A DNA stretch of 64,000 nt from Cranoglanis bouderius (GCA_023630585.1 CM042554.1:731422-795421); one strand, 5' to 3'; positions 9,301 through 18,881 are shown, numbered from the stretch's first letter. Made by a program: numbers and translations. Notes: generated by a model not told the origin, from the letters alone.

Positions 9301-11771
9301 AGAAATTGTGTTTATTGTTTAACCTTTTGGTATTTTGTTTTAAAAAAAATCACAGAAATACTCTGCTTTCATGGATATCAAACAATTGCAAACACAACAC
9401 AGGTTTATCCAAAAAAAAAAATCTTTGCTAAATATACAGTATTGTGCAAACATTTTAGGCACTTGCAAAGAAATGCTGTAGAGCAAAGATGCCTTCAAAA
9501 TAATGAAATTAAATGTTTCTACATAAAAAAAATAAATAAATAAAATACTGTAAACAGTAGTAAATGAAACACAGTCAATATTTGGTGTGACAGAATTTGC
9601 TGGTAGGTTTTATTGAGCATCTTGCAGAACCAGACACAGTTCTTCTGGAGACTGACTTTTGCACTTGCTTCTTATTTTTGCAGCAAAACCCAGCAGCCTT
9701 CATTGTGTTTTTTTTGTCTGAAAAGTGGTCTCTTATGTAATATGCTGCTTTTTTTAATGACATACAAACATTTTTCTGTAACATTGAATTTTGTGCTAGA
9801 AAACTAATGTTTGGGAATCTAAAATGTTTTTTGTACTTCTAATACTTCTAATAATGTAGAAGTCCTGAAATAAAAAAAAAAATTGTACTAAAGTTTGTAC
9901 TAAAAAAAAAAAAAAAATAGGGTGCCTAAAATTTTTGAACAGTACTGTATGTGTGCCACAATTATTGGCACCTCTATGAATTCATATGAAAAAAATATAG
10001 TTGAAGTTCAACTATAGTTGAATAGTTAAAATATTCCCATTGATATTTTAATTTTTTTTTGTACACCTGGAACAGGAATAGGGGGTATAAATATGAGATA
10101 ACACATAGGCCAAAAAATCTCCAAGGATCACAGCTGGAGAATTGCAGAAGTTAGCTGCGTCTTGGGATAAGAAAGTCTCCAAAACTACAATCCGAAGTCA
10201 CCTACATCTAGTTGTTTGGAAGGGTTTCAAGGAAAAAAAAGCCTCTATTCTCATCCGAAAACAAACTCAAGCATCTTCAGTTTGCCAGACACTATGGAAC
10301 TTCAAATGGGATTGGGTTCTATGGTCAGATGAAACCAAAATAGAGCTTTTTGGCAATAAACACCAGAGGTGGTTTTGGTACACACACAGAGGTACCATAT
10401 GCCCACGATAAATATGGTGGTGGCTCTTTAATGTTTTGGGGCTGTTTTTCTGCCAGAGGACCTGGACATTTTGTTAGGAAACATGGCATCATGGACTCTA
10501 TCAAATATCAACAGATATTAAATGAAAACCTGACTGCCTCTGCCAGAAAGCTTAAAATGGGCTGTGGTTGGATCTTCCAGCAGGACAATGATCCAAAACA
10601 TACATCAAAATCAACACAAAAATATTTACTGACCACAAAATCAAGGTCCTGCCCTGGCCATCCCAGTCCCCTGACTTGAAACCAATAGAAAACCTGTGGT
10701 GTGAACTGAAGAGGAGAATCCAGCGTGGACCTTGAAATTTGAAAGATCTGGAGAGATTCTGTATGGAGGAATGGTTTCGGATCCCTTGCCATGTATTCTC
10801 CAACCTCATCAGGCATTATAGAAGACTCAGAGCTGTTATTTTGGCAAAGGGAGGTAGCACAAAGTATTGACTAAAAGTGTGCCAATAATTGTTGCACACC
10901 TATATTTAACAAAGATGTATATTTTTGGATAAACCTGTGTTTTGTTTGCAATTGTTTGATATCCATCAGAGCAGAGTATTTTTGTGAATTTTTTTTTTTT
11001 AACAAAAGATCAAAAGGTAAAACAGTAAAGACAATTTTTACAGCCTTCTTTGCTCATATTTAGCAAGGGTGCCAATATTAGTACTTATGTACATTTGTAC
11101 CCATTATTTTTATTGCTGTCTTTGTGATTGCTTGTGGGGTTTTTTTCTTTCTAATAAGGTTCAATAAAGGAAGATGGCAGCATAAGAAAAAAGTCAAGCA
11201 ACAGGAGCTTGTGGAAAAAAAGATATTTGAAGGCATGTACTCATTAAAAAAGAACAGTAACATTATATATGTTAACATTATATACAGTTTGAATTGTTAT
11301 GTTTTATTTGTTTTCTTCTTAAAGATAAAGTACAGTTTGGCGAGGTTGCCATGGCACCTCCATCATTAACTGTCAAACCAAAGAAGGCTCCCGTGAAACC
11401 TCAGGTAAGCTACATCTGAAACCTTGTCTTCATTTCTAGGATGGTAATTTGTCGTCAAAAAAAAAAAATTATACAAAATTATAAAACATGAACGTATTCA
11501 TTTTCATTTATAATTTATTCTGTCTTTTTTATACTAAAGTTTCAATATTTTTATGTTTGGCAAATTTCTCTAGAGGTCATCCAGTAGCCTACTTCTGAGT
11601 TCTATACTTGGCCACACTGATGTCTCAACAACTAAGCCATCTATGGCAAGGCAGAAGATAATTGAGGAAGAACATGAAAGGGTGGTCCACGCTTATCGCC
11701 AACTGAAGAGGCAGACACAAGCAAAAAGAGCACAAAAGACAGGAATAAACAAACTCCTAAACCCTCAATGA
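2416..11771 (+). CDS. ccdc137: ccdc137 gene span (five exons recognised)
   Basis: The exons encode a protein matching vertebrate CCDC137, a small, very basic coiled-coil nucleolar/chromatin-associated protein. Recognised landmarks in order are EHLEQIPFR (2450-2482), VPHFRRGKHESETAYLRRM with QHVFFLTKNQ (9036-9140), a lysine-rich helix (11159-11232), VQFGEVAMAPPSLT (11328-11370) and ARQKIIEEEHERVVHAYRQL (about 11645-11705). The gene ends at TGA 11769-11771, and an AATAAA follows at about 11794. The first exon and promoter were not found upstream of 2416. Large introns are filled with transposons. The frameshift in the 2416 exon is the one sign against an intact gene. Confidence 0.85.
2592..2622. 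repeat. Poly-T tract
   Basis: An uninterrupted run of about 31 T, about 40 bp after the ccdc137 exon donor. It may be the tail of an inverted retroposon, but no body is recognisable next to it. Confidence 0.8.
2713..3579. mobile_element. Rearranged Gmr1-like gypsy fragment with inverted LTR arms
   Basis: The left arm (2713-2885) begins TGTGGAGGCGGGGCGTGG and is the start of the LTR in plus orientation. The right part (about 3275-3579) is the same LTR in minus orientation. The two outer arms are therefore inverted copies of about 172 bp. Between them lies minus-strand gag. The LTR matches 43942-44280 and 48561-48860 of the large gypsy element. CATCA flanks the unit at 2708-2712 and 3580-3584. 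The element lies in a ccdc137 intron. Confidence 0.8.
2886..3265 (-). pseudogene. Gmr1-like Gag fragment (SCAN-like capsid segment)
   Basis: Minus-strand translation includes VLEQLVSQLPEGAAEWVQCH followed by a segment ending LAEDHLAAYP. It matches Gag of the complete element at about 47700-47860. This helix-rich segment resembles the SCAN domain, which is known to descend from Gmr1-like Gag. No start, nucleocapsid or pol is present. Confidence 0.7.
3796..3887. repeat. (AT)n/(AC)n microsatellite
   Basis: About 76 bp of AT dinucleotides followed by a short ACAC run, directly abutting the Tc1 end at 3888. Confidence 0.95.
4125..4745 (-). pseudogene. Tc1 family A transposase fragment (C-terminal half, inverted arm)
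   Basis: Minus-strand reading gives the central and C-terminal DDE transposase, including RRFTFQHDNDPKHTAKLTTQ. The reading frame breaks just before the NPIEN-type third catalytic motif, and the start is absent. It is the mirror of the transposase at 6994-7700. Confidence 0.8.
5118..6850 (+). mobile_element. CR1/Rex1-group LINE, 5'-truncated
   Basis: This non-LTR retrotransposon sits inside the Tc1 transposase. It holds reverse transcriptase from the fingers region onward, a C-terminal region, a (CA)n run (6311-6341) and a 3' UTR ending in AATAAAACCACTTGAACTTG. The flanking Tc1 sequence joins almost exactly (GGATCAGG | ACATTGCTCC) when compared with 35970-36000, so it inserted with little or no duplication. 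The clade (CR1/L2/Rex1) is judged from motifs only. Confidence 0.8.
5144..6311 (+). pseudogene. LINE reverse transcriptase
   Basis: Visible RT blocks are LQFAYRPNRQ, MLFIDFSSAFNTIIPQHL, STGAPQGCVLSPLQFT and the catalytic box FADDTTVVG near 5622-5648. A conserved C-terminal region follows, with PTHPSHTLFTLLPSGKSY (about 6172-6225), and the frame ends near 6311. A TAA interrupts block 4 (about 5480), and a frameshift occurs near 5300. The endonuclease domain is missing through 5' truncation. Confidence 0.85.
7845..8216. other. Non-coding intron sequence
   Basis: AT-rich, with no ORF or repeat that I recognise. It lies within the large ccdc137 intron. Confidence 0.4.
8217..8300 (+). repeat. tRNA-headed SINE-like fragment
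   Basis: It shows an A-box-like TAGTGCAGTGGTAA and a B-box-like GGGTTCAATCC about 35 bp apart, the spacing of a tRNA promoter. There is no tRNA cloverleaf and no clear tail. It is best read as a degenerate SINE head, not a tRNA gene. Confidence 0.5.
8993..9212 (+). CDS. ccdc137: ccdc137 exon
   Basis: The acceptor is TTTACTGAAG. The exon completes a codon (G+CA, Ala) left by the 2416-2550 exon. It reads AYKPKAQMEICEQEHIRVPH then FRRGKHESETAYLRRMSQE and QHVFFLTKNQPERH, the most conserved block of CCDC137. The exon ends GC before a GTTAGT donor. The next exon begins G, restoring an alanine codon. Confidence 0.85.
9437..9947. mobile_element. Nested Tc1-like MITE (511 bp)
   Basis: It begins CAGTATTGTGCAAACATTTT and ends with the near-perfect inverse, flanked by TA on both sides. 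It has no transposase frame. An inverted, 3'-truncated relative lies at 62304-62690. Confidence 0.8.
10142..10869 (+). pseudogene. Tc1 family B transposase (N-terminally deleted)
   Basis: In two frames it reads LWSDETKIELFG (first catalytic Asp region), GGGSLMFWGCFSARGPGHFV, WIFQQDNDPKHTSK (second Asp) and SPDLKPIENLWCELKRR (third, Glu retained). It ends RAVILAKGGSTKY then TGA. The frame shifts near 10390 and again near 10660, and a stop follows the ENLW block. The helix-turn-helix region is absent but can be seen in the sister copy at 42050-42436. Confidence 0.85.
11159..11232 (+). CDS. ccdc137: ccdc137 exon ending at a GC donor
   Basis: The acceptor is CTAATAAG. The exon reads FNKGRWQHKKKVKQQELVEK then KIFE, a lysine-rich helix matching the basic region of CCDC137. 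Only a donor at GAAG|GCATGT keeps the frame: the trailing G plus AT of the next exon gives Asp before KVQFGEV. Using the nearby GT (11236) creates a stop at once. Confidence 0.75.
11325..11404 (+). CDS. ccdc137: ccdc137 exon
   Basis: It follows a pyrimidine-rich acceptor ending TTCTTAAAG. It encodes DKVQFGEVAMAPPSLTVKPK and ends KAPVKPQ at a CAG|GTAAGC donor. The FGEV...PP.L block is a hallmark of CCDC137. Confidence 0.85.
11574..11771 (+). CDS. ccdc137: ccdc137 terminal exon
   Basis: The acceptor is ATTTCTCTAG. Sixty-six codons run from RSSSSLLLSS through ARQKIIEEEHERVVHAYRQL to a basic C-terminus and TGA. AATAAA follows about 23 bp after the stop. Confidence 0.85.
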   Translation, partial: RSSSSLLLSSILGHTDVSTTKPSMARQKIIEEEHERVVHAYRQLKRQTQAKRAQKTGINKLLNPQ

Positions 11772-12332
11772 TCTCTCCAGGAAATCTCCAAAAAATAAAA
11801 TAAGATAAAAAATACTAGAAATTGTAAATCAAGAAATTATCATTTTATTTTAAGAATGTTGCATTTTAGCTGATGGCATTCCACATGTTTGGAGGTTGTG
11901 TTGAAACATTGCCAGTTTCCATGTAAGCCTAAATAAATTTTTTTTTATCAGGTGTTTGGAAAACATAATACAACATTCATGCACATGCTCATGCATGTTT
12001 CTTGAGCTGGTACAGATTTTTGGCAAGAAACACAAGCATATTCACATGAAGCAATGTCAGCCTTGCACAGAGGGGTGAACATATTTTGCCTGATGTACTA
12101 ATAATGCACTCTGATGCACAATTTGTGGCAGGTATCTCCTTGCAAACATTGACAGGACCGGAAAGCTTGTGTAGTCTCCACCATTTGAGTGGGTTGTCTT
12201 CTGCATCTGTCTCTGGAACTTTGTGGAATATTTCCAATTCTCTCCTTAACTTTTGCTGTGGATAAAAATATATAAACAGTCAAATAATTCAGACTGTTCT
12301 CATAATTAGTTACAGTGTTGTATTTAAGTTTA

Positions 12333-13416
12333 CAGGTGCATCTCAAAAAATTTGAATATCATGGAAAAGTTCATTTTTTCTGTAATTTAATTTTAAAAAA
12401 TGCAACTTTCATATATTCTAGATTCATTACACATAAAGTGAAATATTGCAAGTCTTTTTTGTTTTAATGTTGATGATTACGGCTTACAGCTCATGGAAAT
12501 CAAAAATCCAGTATCTCAAAATATTACAATAAATTTATAATACAGAAATGTCGACCTTCTGAAAAGTATGTCAATTTATGCACTCAATACTTGGTCAGGG
12601 CTCCTTTTGCATGAATTACTGTATCAATGCGGCGTGGCATGGAGGCAATCAGCCTGTGGCACTGCTGAGGTGTTATGGAAGCCCAGGTTGCTTTGATAGC
12701 AGCCTTCAGCTCATTTGTATTGTTGGGTCTGGTGTGTCTCATCTTCCTCTTGACAATACTCCATAGATTCTCTATGGGGTTCAGGTCAGGCGAGTTGGCT
12801 GGCCAATCAAGCACAGTAATACCATGGTCAGCAAACCAGTTACTGGTAGTTTTGGTACTGCGAGCAGGTGCTAAGTCCTGCTGGAAAAGGTAATCAGCAT
12901 CTCCATAAAGCTTGTCAGTAGATGGAAGCATGAAGTGCTCTAAAATCTCCTGGTAGACGCTGCATTTACTCTCAACTTGAGGAAACACAGTGGACCAACA
13001 CCAGCAGATGACATGGCACCCCAAATCATCACTGACTGTGGAAACTTCACACTGGACATCAAGCAACTTGGATTCTGTGCCTCTCCACTCTTCCTCCAGA
13101 CTCTGGGACCTTGATTTCAAAATGAAATGCAAAATTTACTTTGTCTGAAAAGAGGACTTTGGACCACTGAGCAACGGTGTTTTGAGTAAAAAGGTGTTTT
13201 GAGTTGATTAGCTGATTAGAGCTCTTCTCAGGTCGACATTGCTCTATTATAAATTCTTTATTCTAATATTTTTGAGATACTGGATGTTTCCAGTATCTCA
13301 TTTCCATGAGCTGTAAGCTGTAATCATCAAGATTAAAACAAAAAAAGGCTTGAAATATTTCACTTTGTGTAATGAATCTAAAATATATGAAAGTTTCACT
13401 TTATTAGATGCACCTG
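12333..13416. mobile_element. Tc1 family C transposon, short copy
   Basis: The left end is TA + CAGGTGCATCTCAAAAAATT. The right end is AGATGCACCTG at 13406-13416, with long degenerate TIRs. It is 1084 bp, shorter than the 1.5 kb sister at 14054, because the N-terminal transposase region is deleted. Confidence 0.85.
12584..13160 (-). pseudogene. Tc1 family C transposase (C-terminal two thirds)
   Basis: A long minus-strand frame contains LFQQDLAPARSTKTTSNWF (second Asp) and ANSPDLNPIENLWSIVKRKM (Glu). Thirty-four residues separate the two, the DD34E signature. It ends GALTKY then TGA. The first catalytic Asp context (VLFSD-like) sits near 13150 in a shifted frame. The DNA-binding domain is missing. 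Confidence 0.85.
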
Positions 13417-14053
13417 TGTGTATATACAGTATACAGGTACATAAAATGGAGTTTTATGTAGAGACATAACCTCAACCTCAGTTGTGTGTGATGGTCCTCC
13501 TCTTTTCTCAGTCATACTCCCTGCCAGAAGTCCCCCTATACCTGACTTGGGACACTTGCAATAAGACTGCTTGAATGGGACCTCCACTGAAGGGACTGTA
13601 CGTACCATGTGTTCCAAAACCTGCTGCTGCAACCGCTCTTCCACCTCTTGTACATTAGACACAAAGGTGTCTTTAAACCTTAGATCCAAAAATGTAGCAC
13701 AAAAGTTGTCTATAACTCTTCCTGCTTGTATTGGCTTTGCAAATCACCTCTTATGCAATCCTTGATGTGAGAACTCAGTTGGCTGTCAGAGACAGATACT
13801 GTTAAAATTGATTCAATTTTCCTCAGTAGTGGGAGGACTGAGGATATTGTGGGATGCCACTCTCCACTGCATCAGTGAAATCCCTTAGAGGACCAAGACC
13901 ATTTTTCAGTGTCTCCATTGTAATAATGTCAAATTCTTTAGGCATGAGGTGACACTTATTTCTGTTATCAGCTAACAGAACACAAACAGCTTGCTGTTGT
14001 TCTAAAAAGTGATCTACCATATCATATGCTGACCCATCCTGCCATGTGATGTA

Positions 14054-15555
14054 CAGGTGCATCTCAATAAATTAGAATGTCATGAAAAAGTTCATTTATT
14101 TCAGTAATTCAACTCAAATTGTGAAACTCGTGTATTAAATAAATTCAATGCACACAGACTGAAGTAGTTTAAGTCTTTGGTTCTTTTAATTGTGATGATT
14201 TTGGCTCACATTTAACAAAAACCCACCAATTCACTATCTCAACAAATTAGAATACTTCATAAGACCAATAAAAAAAAACATTTTTAGTGAATTGTTGGCC
14301 TTCTGGAAAGTATGTTCATTTACTGTACATGTACTCAATACTTGGTAGGGGCTCCTTTTGCTTTAATTGCTGCCTCAATTCGGCGTGGCATGGAGGTGAT
14401 CAGTTTGTGGCACTGTTGAGGTGGTATGGAAGCCCAGGTTTCTTTGACAGTGGCCTTCAGCTCATCTGCATTTTTTGGTCTCCTGTTTCTCATTTTCCTC
14501 TTGACAATACCCCATAGATTCTCTATGGGGTTCAGGTGTGGTGAGTTTGCTGGCCAGTCAAGCACACCAACACCATGGTCATTTAACCAACTTTTGGTGC
14601 AGTGTGGGCAGGTGCCAAATCCTGCTGGAAAATGAAATCAGCATCTTCAAAAAGCTGGTCAGCAGAAGGAAGCATGAAGTGCTCCAAAATTTCTTGGTAA
14701 ACGGATGCAGTGACTTTGGTTTTCAAAAAACACAATGGACCAAGACCAGCAGATGACATTGCACTCCAAATCATCACAGACTGTGGAAACTGAACACTGG
14801 ACTTCAAGCAACTTGGGCTATGAGCTTCTCCACCCTTCCTCCAGACTCTAGGACCTTGGTTTCCAAATGAAATACAAAACTTGCTCTCATCTGAAAAGAG
14901 GACTTTGGACCACTGGGCAACAGTCCAGTTCTTCTTCTCGTTAGCCCAGGTAAGACGCCTCTGACGTTGTCTGTGGTTCAGGAGTGGCTTAACAAGAGGA
15001 ATACGACAACTGTAGCCAAATTCCTGACACGTCTGTGTGTGGTGGCTCTTGATGCCTTGACCCCAGCCTCAGTCCATTCCTTGTGAAGTTCACTCAAATT
15101 CTTGAATCGATTTTGCTTGACAATCCTCATAAGGCTGCGGTTCTCTCGGTTGGTTGTGCATCTTTTTCTTCCACACTTTTTCCTTCCACTCAACTTTCTG
15201 TTAACATGCTTGGATACAGCACTCTGTGAACAGCCAGCTTCTTTGGCAATGAATGTTTGTGGCTTACCTAGTGAACCAAACTGAGAGACCATTTTGAAGG
15301 CTCAGGAAACCTTTGCAGGTGTTTTGAGTTGATGAGCTGATTGGCATGTCACCATATTCTAATTTGTTGAGATAGTGAATTGGTGTGTTTTTGTTAAATG
15401 TAAGCCAAAATCATCACAATTAAAAGAACCAAAGACTTAAACTACTTCAGTCTGTGTGCACTGAATTTATTTAATACACGAGTTTCACAATTTGAGTTGA
15501 ATTACTGAAATAAATGAACTTTTTCATGACATTCTAATTTATTGAGATGCACCTG
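14054..15555. mobile_element. Tc1 family C transposon, full-length layout
   Basis: 1502 bp, flanked by TA at 14052-14053 and 15556-15557. The TIRs are about 210 bp and differ at only a few positions by eye. It is inserted in the hAT remnant. Confidence 0.9.
14335..15292 (-). pseudogene. Tc1 family C transposase, frameshifted
   Basis: The N-terminus at 15292 reads MVSQFGSLGKPQTFIAKEAG and continues through the helix-turn-helix (SQSAVSKHVNRKLSGRKKCG). The middle includes FIFQQDLAPAHTAPKVG (14583-14640). The C-terminal segment at 14335-14565 reads MLDWPANSPHLNPIENLWGI and ends GAPTKY. Asp of SPDLNP is His here, but the catalytic Glu of NPIEN is present. Several frameshifts separate the pieces. 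Confidence 0.85.
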
Positions 15556-15557
15556 TA

Positions 15558-16395
15558 TATGGAGACTCCACTGCTCTCCCAAAACCTCAATAAAGACCTC
15601 ACACAGGCTCTCTGCCTACTTACTGGCATTCTCAAAAGAGGCTGTCAGTGGTGGGTTGCAACTTGCTGGTAACGGGTGTGCTGTCTGGCTATGGGCACCA
15701 ATAAGGGTAGCGTGGATCTGATTATGAAAAAGGTAAACAAATGGGATTAATTACTTTGATTTTGTTTTTAAAAGTAAAAAAAAAAAAAAACATACTGTAA
15801 TGTTAAACAGTAAATCTTTAAAGATTAGTGTAAAGAATTTAGGCTAAATAAAGTGTTACCACTGTGTGTAAATAATAAAATTAGCCATGTTTGCCAGTAA
15901 GCGAGCTAACTTTACGTTAACTGCTGTGTAATAAAATTATGTGGAAAGGTGATATTTGAACTCCTGGTAAATTGCAGCATAAACAACAACATACAATGCC
16001 TCATTTTTTTATGTAAAAATATTCTTTAATGTTAAACAGGACAGATTAAGGTAAAGAATTTAGGCTAAATGAAGTGTCACTAACCTTTGTGTATTCTGCA
16101 AAAGCAGTGGGATATGTCTGAAGGTGTTTAATACAGCCTCTTTCGCTTTCCCGCTTGACCATATTCGTCGCAACGACATACCAAATAACATTCCAGCGAC
16201 GTAACTTTGTGATTCCTGTATTACAGTTGTACGTTGTGGGAATGTGGCGAGTACGTCCCAATGACCAAACTGGTACGTTGTAAAGAAGTAACCGGACTGG
16301 ACCGGACCATATTAGTCAAAGCGACGTACCAAAAAACGTTCCAGCCACGTAAGCTTCTGATTCCCATATTTGTCGTGGTGACGTTATAGCTTATA
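15558..16395. repeat. Repeat-rich tract: dispersed repeat and start of ACGT-rich tandem
   Basis: Contains two partial copies (15815-15866, 16022-16109) of the sequence seen inverted at 608-691. From about 16170 it contains a unit rich in ACGT words (GACGTACC, AACGTTCCAGC, GTACGTCCCAATGACCA). The unit occurs at 16170-16270 and again from 16317. The second copy is interrupted by a Tc1 at 16396 and resumes at 17959-18003. Confidence 0.6.
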
Positions 16396-17958
16396 CAGCT
16401 GTGGCCAAAAGTTTTGAGAATGACACAGATATGAATTTTTACAAAGTCTGCTGCCTCAGTTTTTATGATGGCAATTTGTATATACTCCAGAATGTTATGA
16501 AGAGTGATCAGATGAATTGCAGTTAATTTCAAAGTCCCTCTTTGCCATGAACATGAACTTAATCCCAAAAAAACATGTCCACTGCATTTCAGCCCTTCCA
16601 CAAAAGGACCAGCTAACATCATGTCAGTGATTCTCTCGTTAACACAGGTGAGAGTGTTAACGAGGACAAGGCTGGAGATCACTCTGTCATGCTGATTGAG
16701 TTAGAATAACAGACTGGAAGCTTTAAAAGGAGGGTGGTGCTTGAAATTATTGTTCTTCCTCTGTTAACTATGGTTACCTGCAAGGAAACACGTGCAGCCA
16801 TCATTGCTTTGCACAAAAAGTGATTCACAGGCAAGGATATTGCTGCTAGTAAGATTGTACCTAAATCAACCATTTATCGGATCATCAAGACCTTCAAGGA
16901 GAGAGGTTCAACTGTTGTGAAGAAGGCTTCAGGGCGCCCAAGGAAGTCCAGCAAGCGCCAGGACCATCTCCTAAAGTTGATTCAGCTGCGGGATCAGGGC
17001 ACCACCAGTGCAGAGCTTGCTCAGGAATGGCAGCAGGCAGGTGTGAGTGCGTCTGCACGCACAGTAAGGCGAAGACTTTTGGAGGATGGCCCGGTGTCAA
17101 GAAGGGCAGCAAAGAAGCCACTTCTCTCCAGGAAAAACATCAGGGACAGACTACTATTCTGCAAAAAGTACAGGGATTGGACTGCTGAGGACTGGAGTAA
17201 TGTCATTTTCTCTGATGAATCCCCTTTCCGATTGTTTGGGGCATCTGGAAAAAAGCTTGTCTGGAGAAGAAAAGGTGAGCGCTACCATCAGTCCTGTGTC
17301 ATGCCAACAGTAAAGCATCCTGAGACCACTCATGTGTGGGGTTGCTTCTCAGCCAAGGGAGTGGGCTCACTCACAATTTTGCCTAAGAACACAGCCATGA
17401 ATAAAGAATGGTACAAAAACATCCTCAGAGAGCAATTTCTCCCAACCATCCAAGAACAGTTTGGTGATGAACAATGCCTTTTCCAGCATGATGGGGCACC
17501 TTGCCACAAGTCAAAAGTGATAACGAAGTGGCTCGGGGAACAAAACATCGACATTTTGGGTCCATGGCCAGGAAACTCCCCAGACCTTAATCCCATTGAG
17601 AATTTGTGGTCAATCCTCAAGAGGCGGGTGGACAAACAAAAACCCACAAACTCTGACAAACTCCAAGCATTGATTATGCAAGAATGGGCTGCCATCAGTC
17701 AGGATGTGGCCCAGAAGTTGATTGACAGCATGCCAGGGTGAACTGCAGAAGTCTTGAAAAAGAAGGGTCAACACTGCAAATATTGACTCTTTGCATAAAC
17801 TTCATGTAATTGTCAATAAAAGCCATTGACACTTATGAAATGCTTGTGATTATACTTCAGTAACAGTAACATCTGACAAAAAGATCTAAAAACACTGAAG
17901 CAGCAGACTTTGTGAAAATTAATATTTGTGTCATTCTCAAAACTTTTGGCCATGGCTG
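16396..17958 (+). mobile_element. Tc1 family D transposon, nearly intact
   Basis: The ends are CAGCTGTGGCCAAAAG and its near inverse (two mismatches), each next to TA (16394-16395, 17959-17960). The TIRs run about 200 bp in degenerate form. Length is 1563 bp. It carries one transposase frame with only two in-frame stops. Confidence 0.9.
16770..17786 (+). pseudogene. Tc1-like transposase, two premature TGA codons
   Basis: 338 codons run from ATG at 16770 to TGA at 17784, all in one frame. The N-terminal paired-like helix-turn-helix spans about residues 1-110 (including KDIAASKIVPKSTIYRIIK). Catalytic blocks are VIFSDESPFRLFG, CLFQHDGAPCHKSKV and NSPDLNPIENLWSILKRR. Thirty-five residues separate the second Asp from the Glu. 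A TGA replaces codon 18 (after ALHKK) and another follows SMPG at 17739. Everything else is open, so this is the best-preserved transposase in the window. Confidence 0.9.
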
Positions 17959-18089
17959 TAGTACGTTGCTGGAACGTAGCAAGTACGTCCCAATGACCAT
18001 GGCCGAGAGTCTGATCATTTAATCCTTTTAATCACAACTCAAGAATATGTGAGCGGCTGCTTACCTGTCCCCCGTGACAATTCTTCACA

Positions 18090-18246
18090 GATTTGCTTGC
18101 TGTCCATAAAGGAATGGCTCAAGAATCGCGTATCCACTCCTGACCAAAGGAGTGAGTCCACCTTTATTTCTAACATATCTCACTCCTTTGGTCAGGGGTG
18201 TATATGCGATTCTTGAGCCATTCTTTATGGACAGCAAGCGAATTTG
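18090..18246. repeat. Long hairpin (arms about 67 bp)
   Basis: 18090-18155 pairs with 18179-18246 with few mismatches, leaving a loop of about 23 nt. The arms include GACCAAAGGAGTGAG and its inverse. It could be a palindromic MITE or the stem of a small-RNA-producing transcript. No TIR family is recognised. Confidence 0.8.
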
Positions 18247-18563
18247 TTTACTTTGAAACCCGTATAGTTTCAAACGTTTTAATGGAAGCAATTAAAACGA
18301 TGCAATTATAATTGTATTCATCATCTTAAATGCACTCATAAGACACACCTGTGCCTCAAGTAACATCAAGCAACAACCACATTTATAGCATTTATTCATC
18401 AGCTTTTTGTCATTTTTTCCCAAACATACTAAGCAACCATTAAGCTAAACAAATAAATAAAATAAATAATAAATGCAGAACAAAAGAATTAACTTCATAA
18501 ATATTATCAATTCAAAATGATTAATTAACCATATAAATTAATATAAACAAGGGGAAAAAAGCC

Positions 18564-18638
18564 TTATTCAAAAAGTACAAGTGCCTCATCATCGTCCTCG
18601 TCATGTATCTGCTGTGGAGCTTGTCTCTGGTCCTGCTG
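18564..18638 (-). CDS. Candidate terminal exon of an unidentified gene
   Basis: The acceptor is TTTTCATTTTCAG. Twenty-four codons follow, then TAA: QQDQRQAPQQIHDEDDDEAL then VLFE. The glutamine-rich then acidic tail ending in hydrophobic residues looks like a genuine protein C-terminus, and the exon starts in phase 0. A possible AATAAA lies downstream near 18391-18396 on the minus strand. The gene identity is unknown. Confidence 0.45.
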   Translation of the reverse strand, partial: QQDQRQAPQQIHDEDDDEALVLFE

Positions 18639-18699
18639 CTGAAAATGAAAAGTATATTTTAGTTTTACAGAAATTAACTACACATTAGGGTAGATACGC

Positions 18700-18790
18700 T
18701 TACAATATTTTAAGGAGCACTTGTGCTCCTAATTACAAAAACCTAAGAGCAAAATCTAAATTTTAGGAGCACAGTTGAAGTAAATTTGTT
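18700..18790. repeat. Small palindromic repeat with AGGAGCAC words
   Basis: AGGAGCACTTGTGCTCCT is a perfect palindrome, and TTTTAGGAGCACA recurs about 45 bp later. It resembles a short non-autonomous DNA element; no family is assigned. Confidence 0.4.
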
Positions 18791-18881
18791 TTCAATATGA
18801 TTATATTTTTTGTTGCTGCGTTTATTTTATGAATAAAATAAATATTAAAATAAATATTTTTATGCACTTACCGTTTTATAA

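Larger units (their letters stand above)
9246..11083 (+). mobile_element. Tc1 family B transposon in ccdc137 intron
   Basis: The left TIR starts CAGTGCCCTTCACTAATATT after a TA. Its long inner portion is repeated inverted at about 10880-11081. The last 10 bp of the right TIR are degraded. The transposase lies on the plus strand and its N-terminal part is missing. A small MITE (9437-9947) is nested in the left TIR region. A second, partial family member is at 41996-42761. Confidence 0.8.
11990..14051 (-). pseudogene. hAT-family transposase remnant, split by a Tc1
   Basis: On the minus strand, 13823-14051 reads AYDMVDHFLEQQQAVCVLLA, with MPKEFDIITMETLKNGLGPL further on. 13440-13690 reads LRFKDTF with an LEHMVRTVP region. 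11990-12250 reads ETDAEDNPLKWWRLHKLSGP with CIISTSGKICSPLCARLT, the C-terminal dimerisation region of ZBED-type hAT transposases. A Tc1 (12333-13416) separates the last two blocks, and another Tc1 begins at 14054. Many stops are present. The BED finger and TIRs were not found. Confidence 0.8.
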
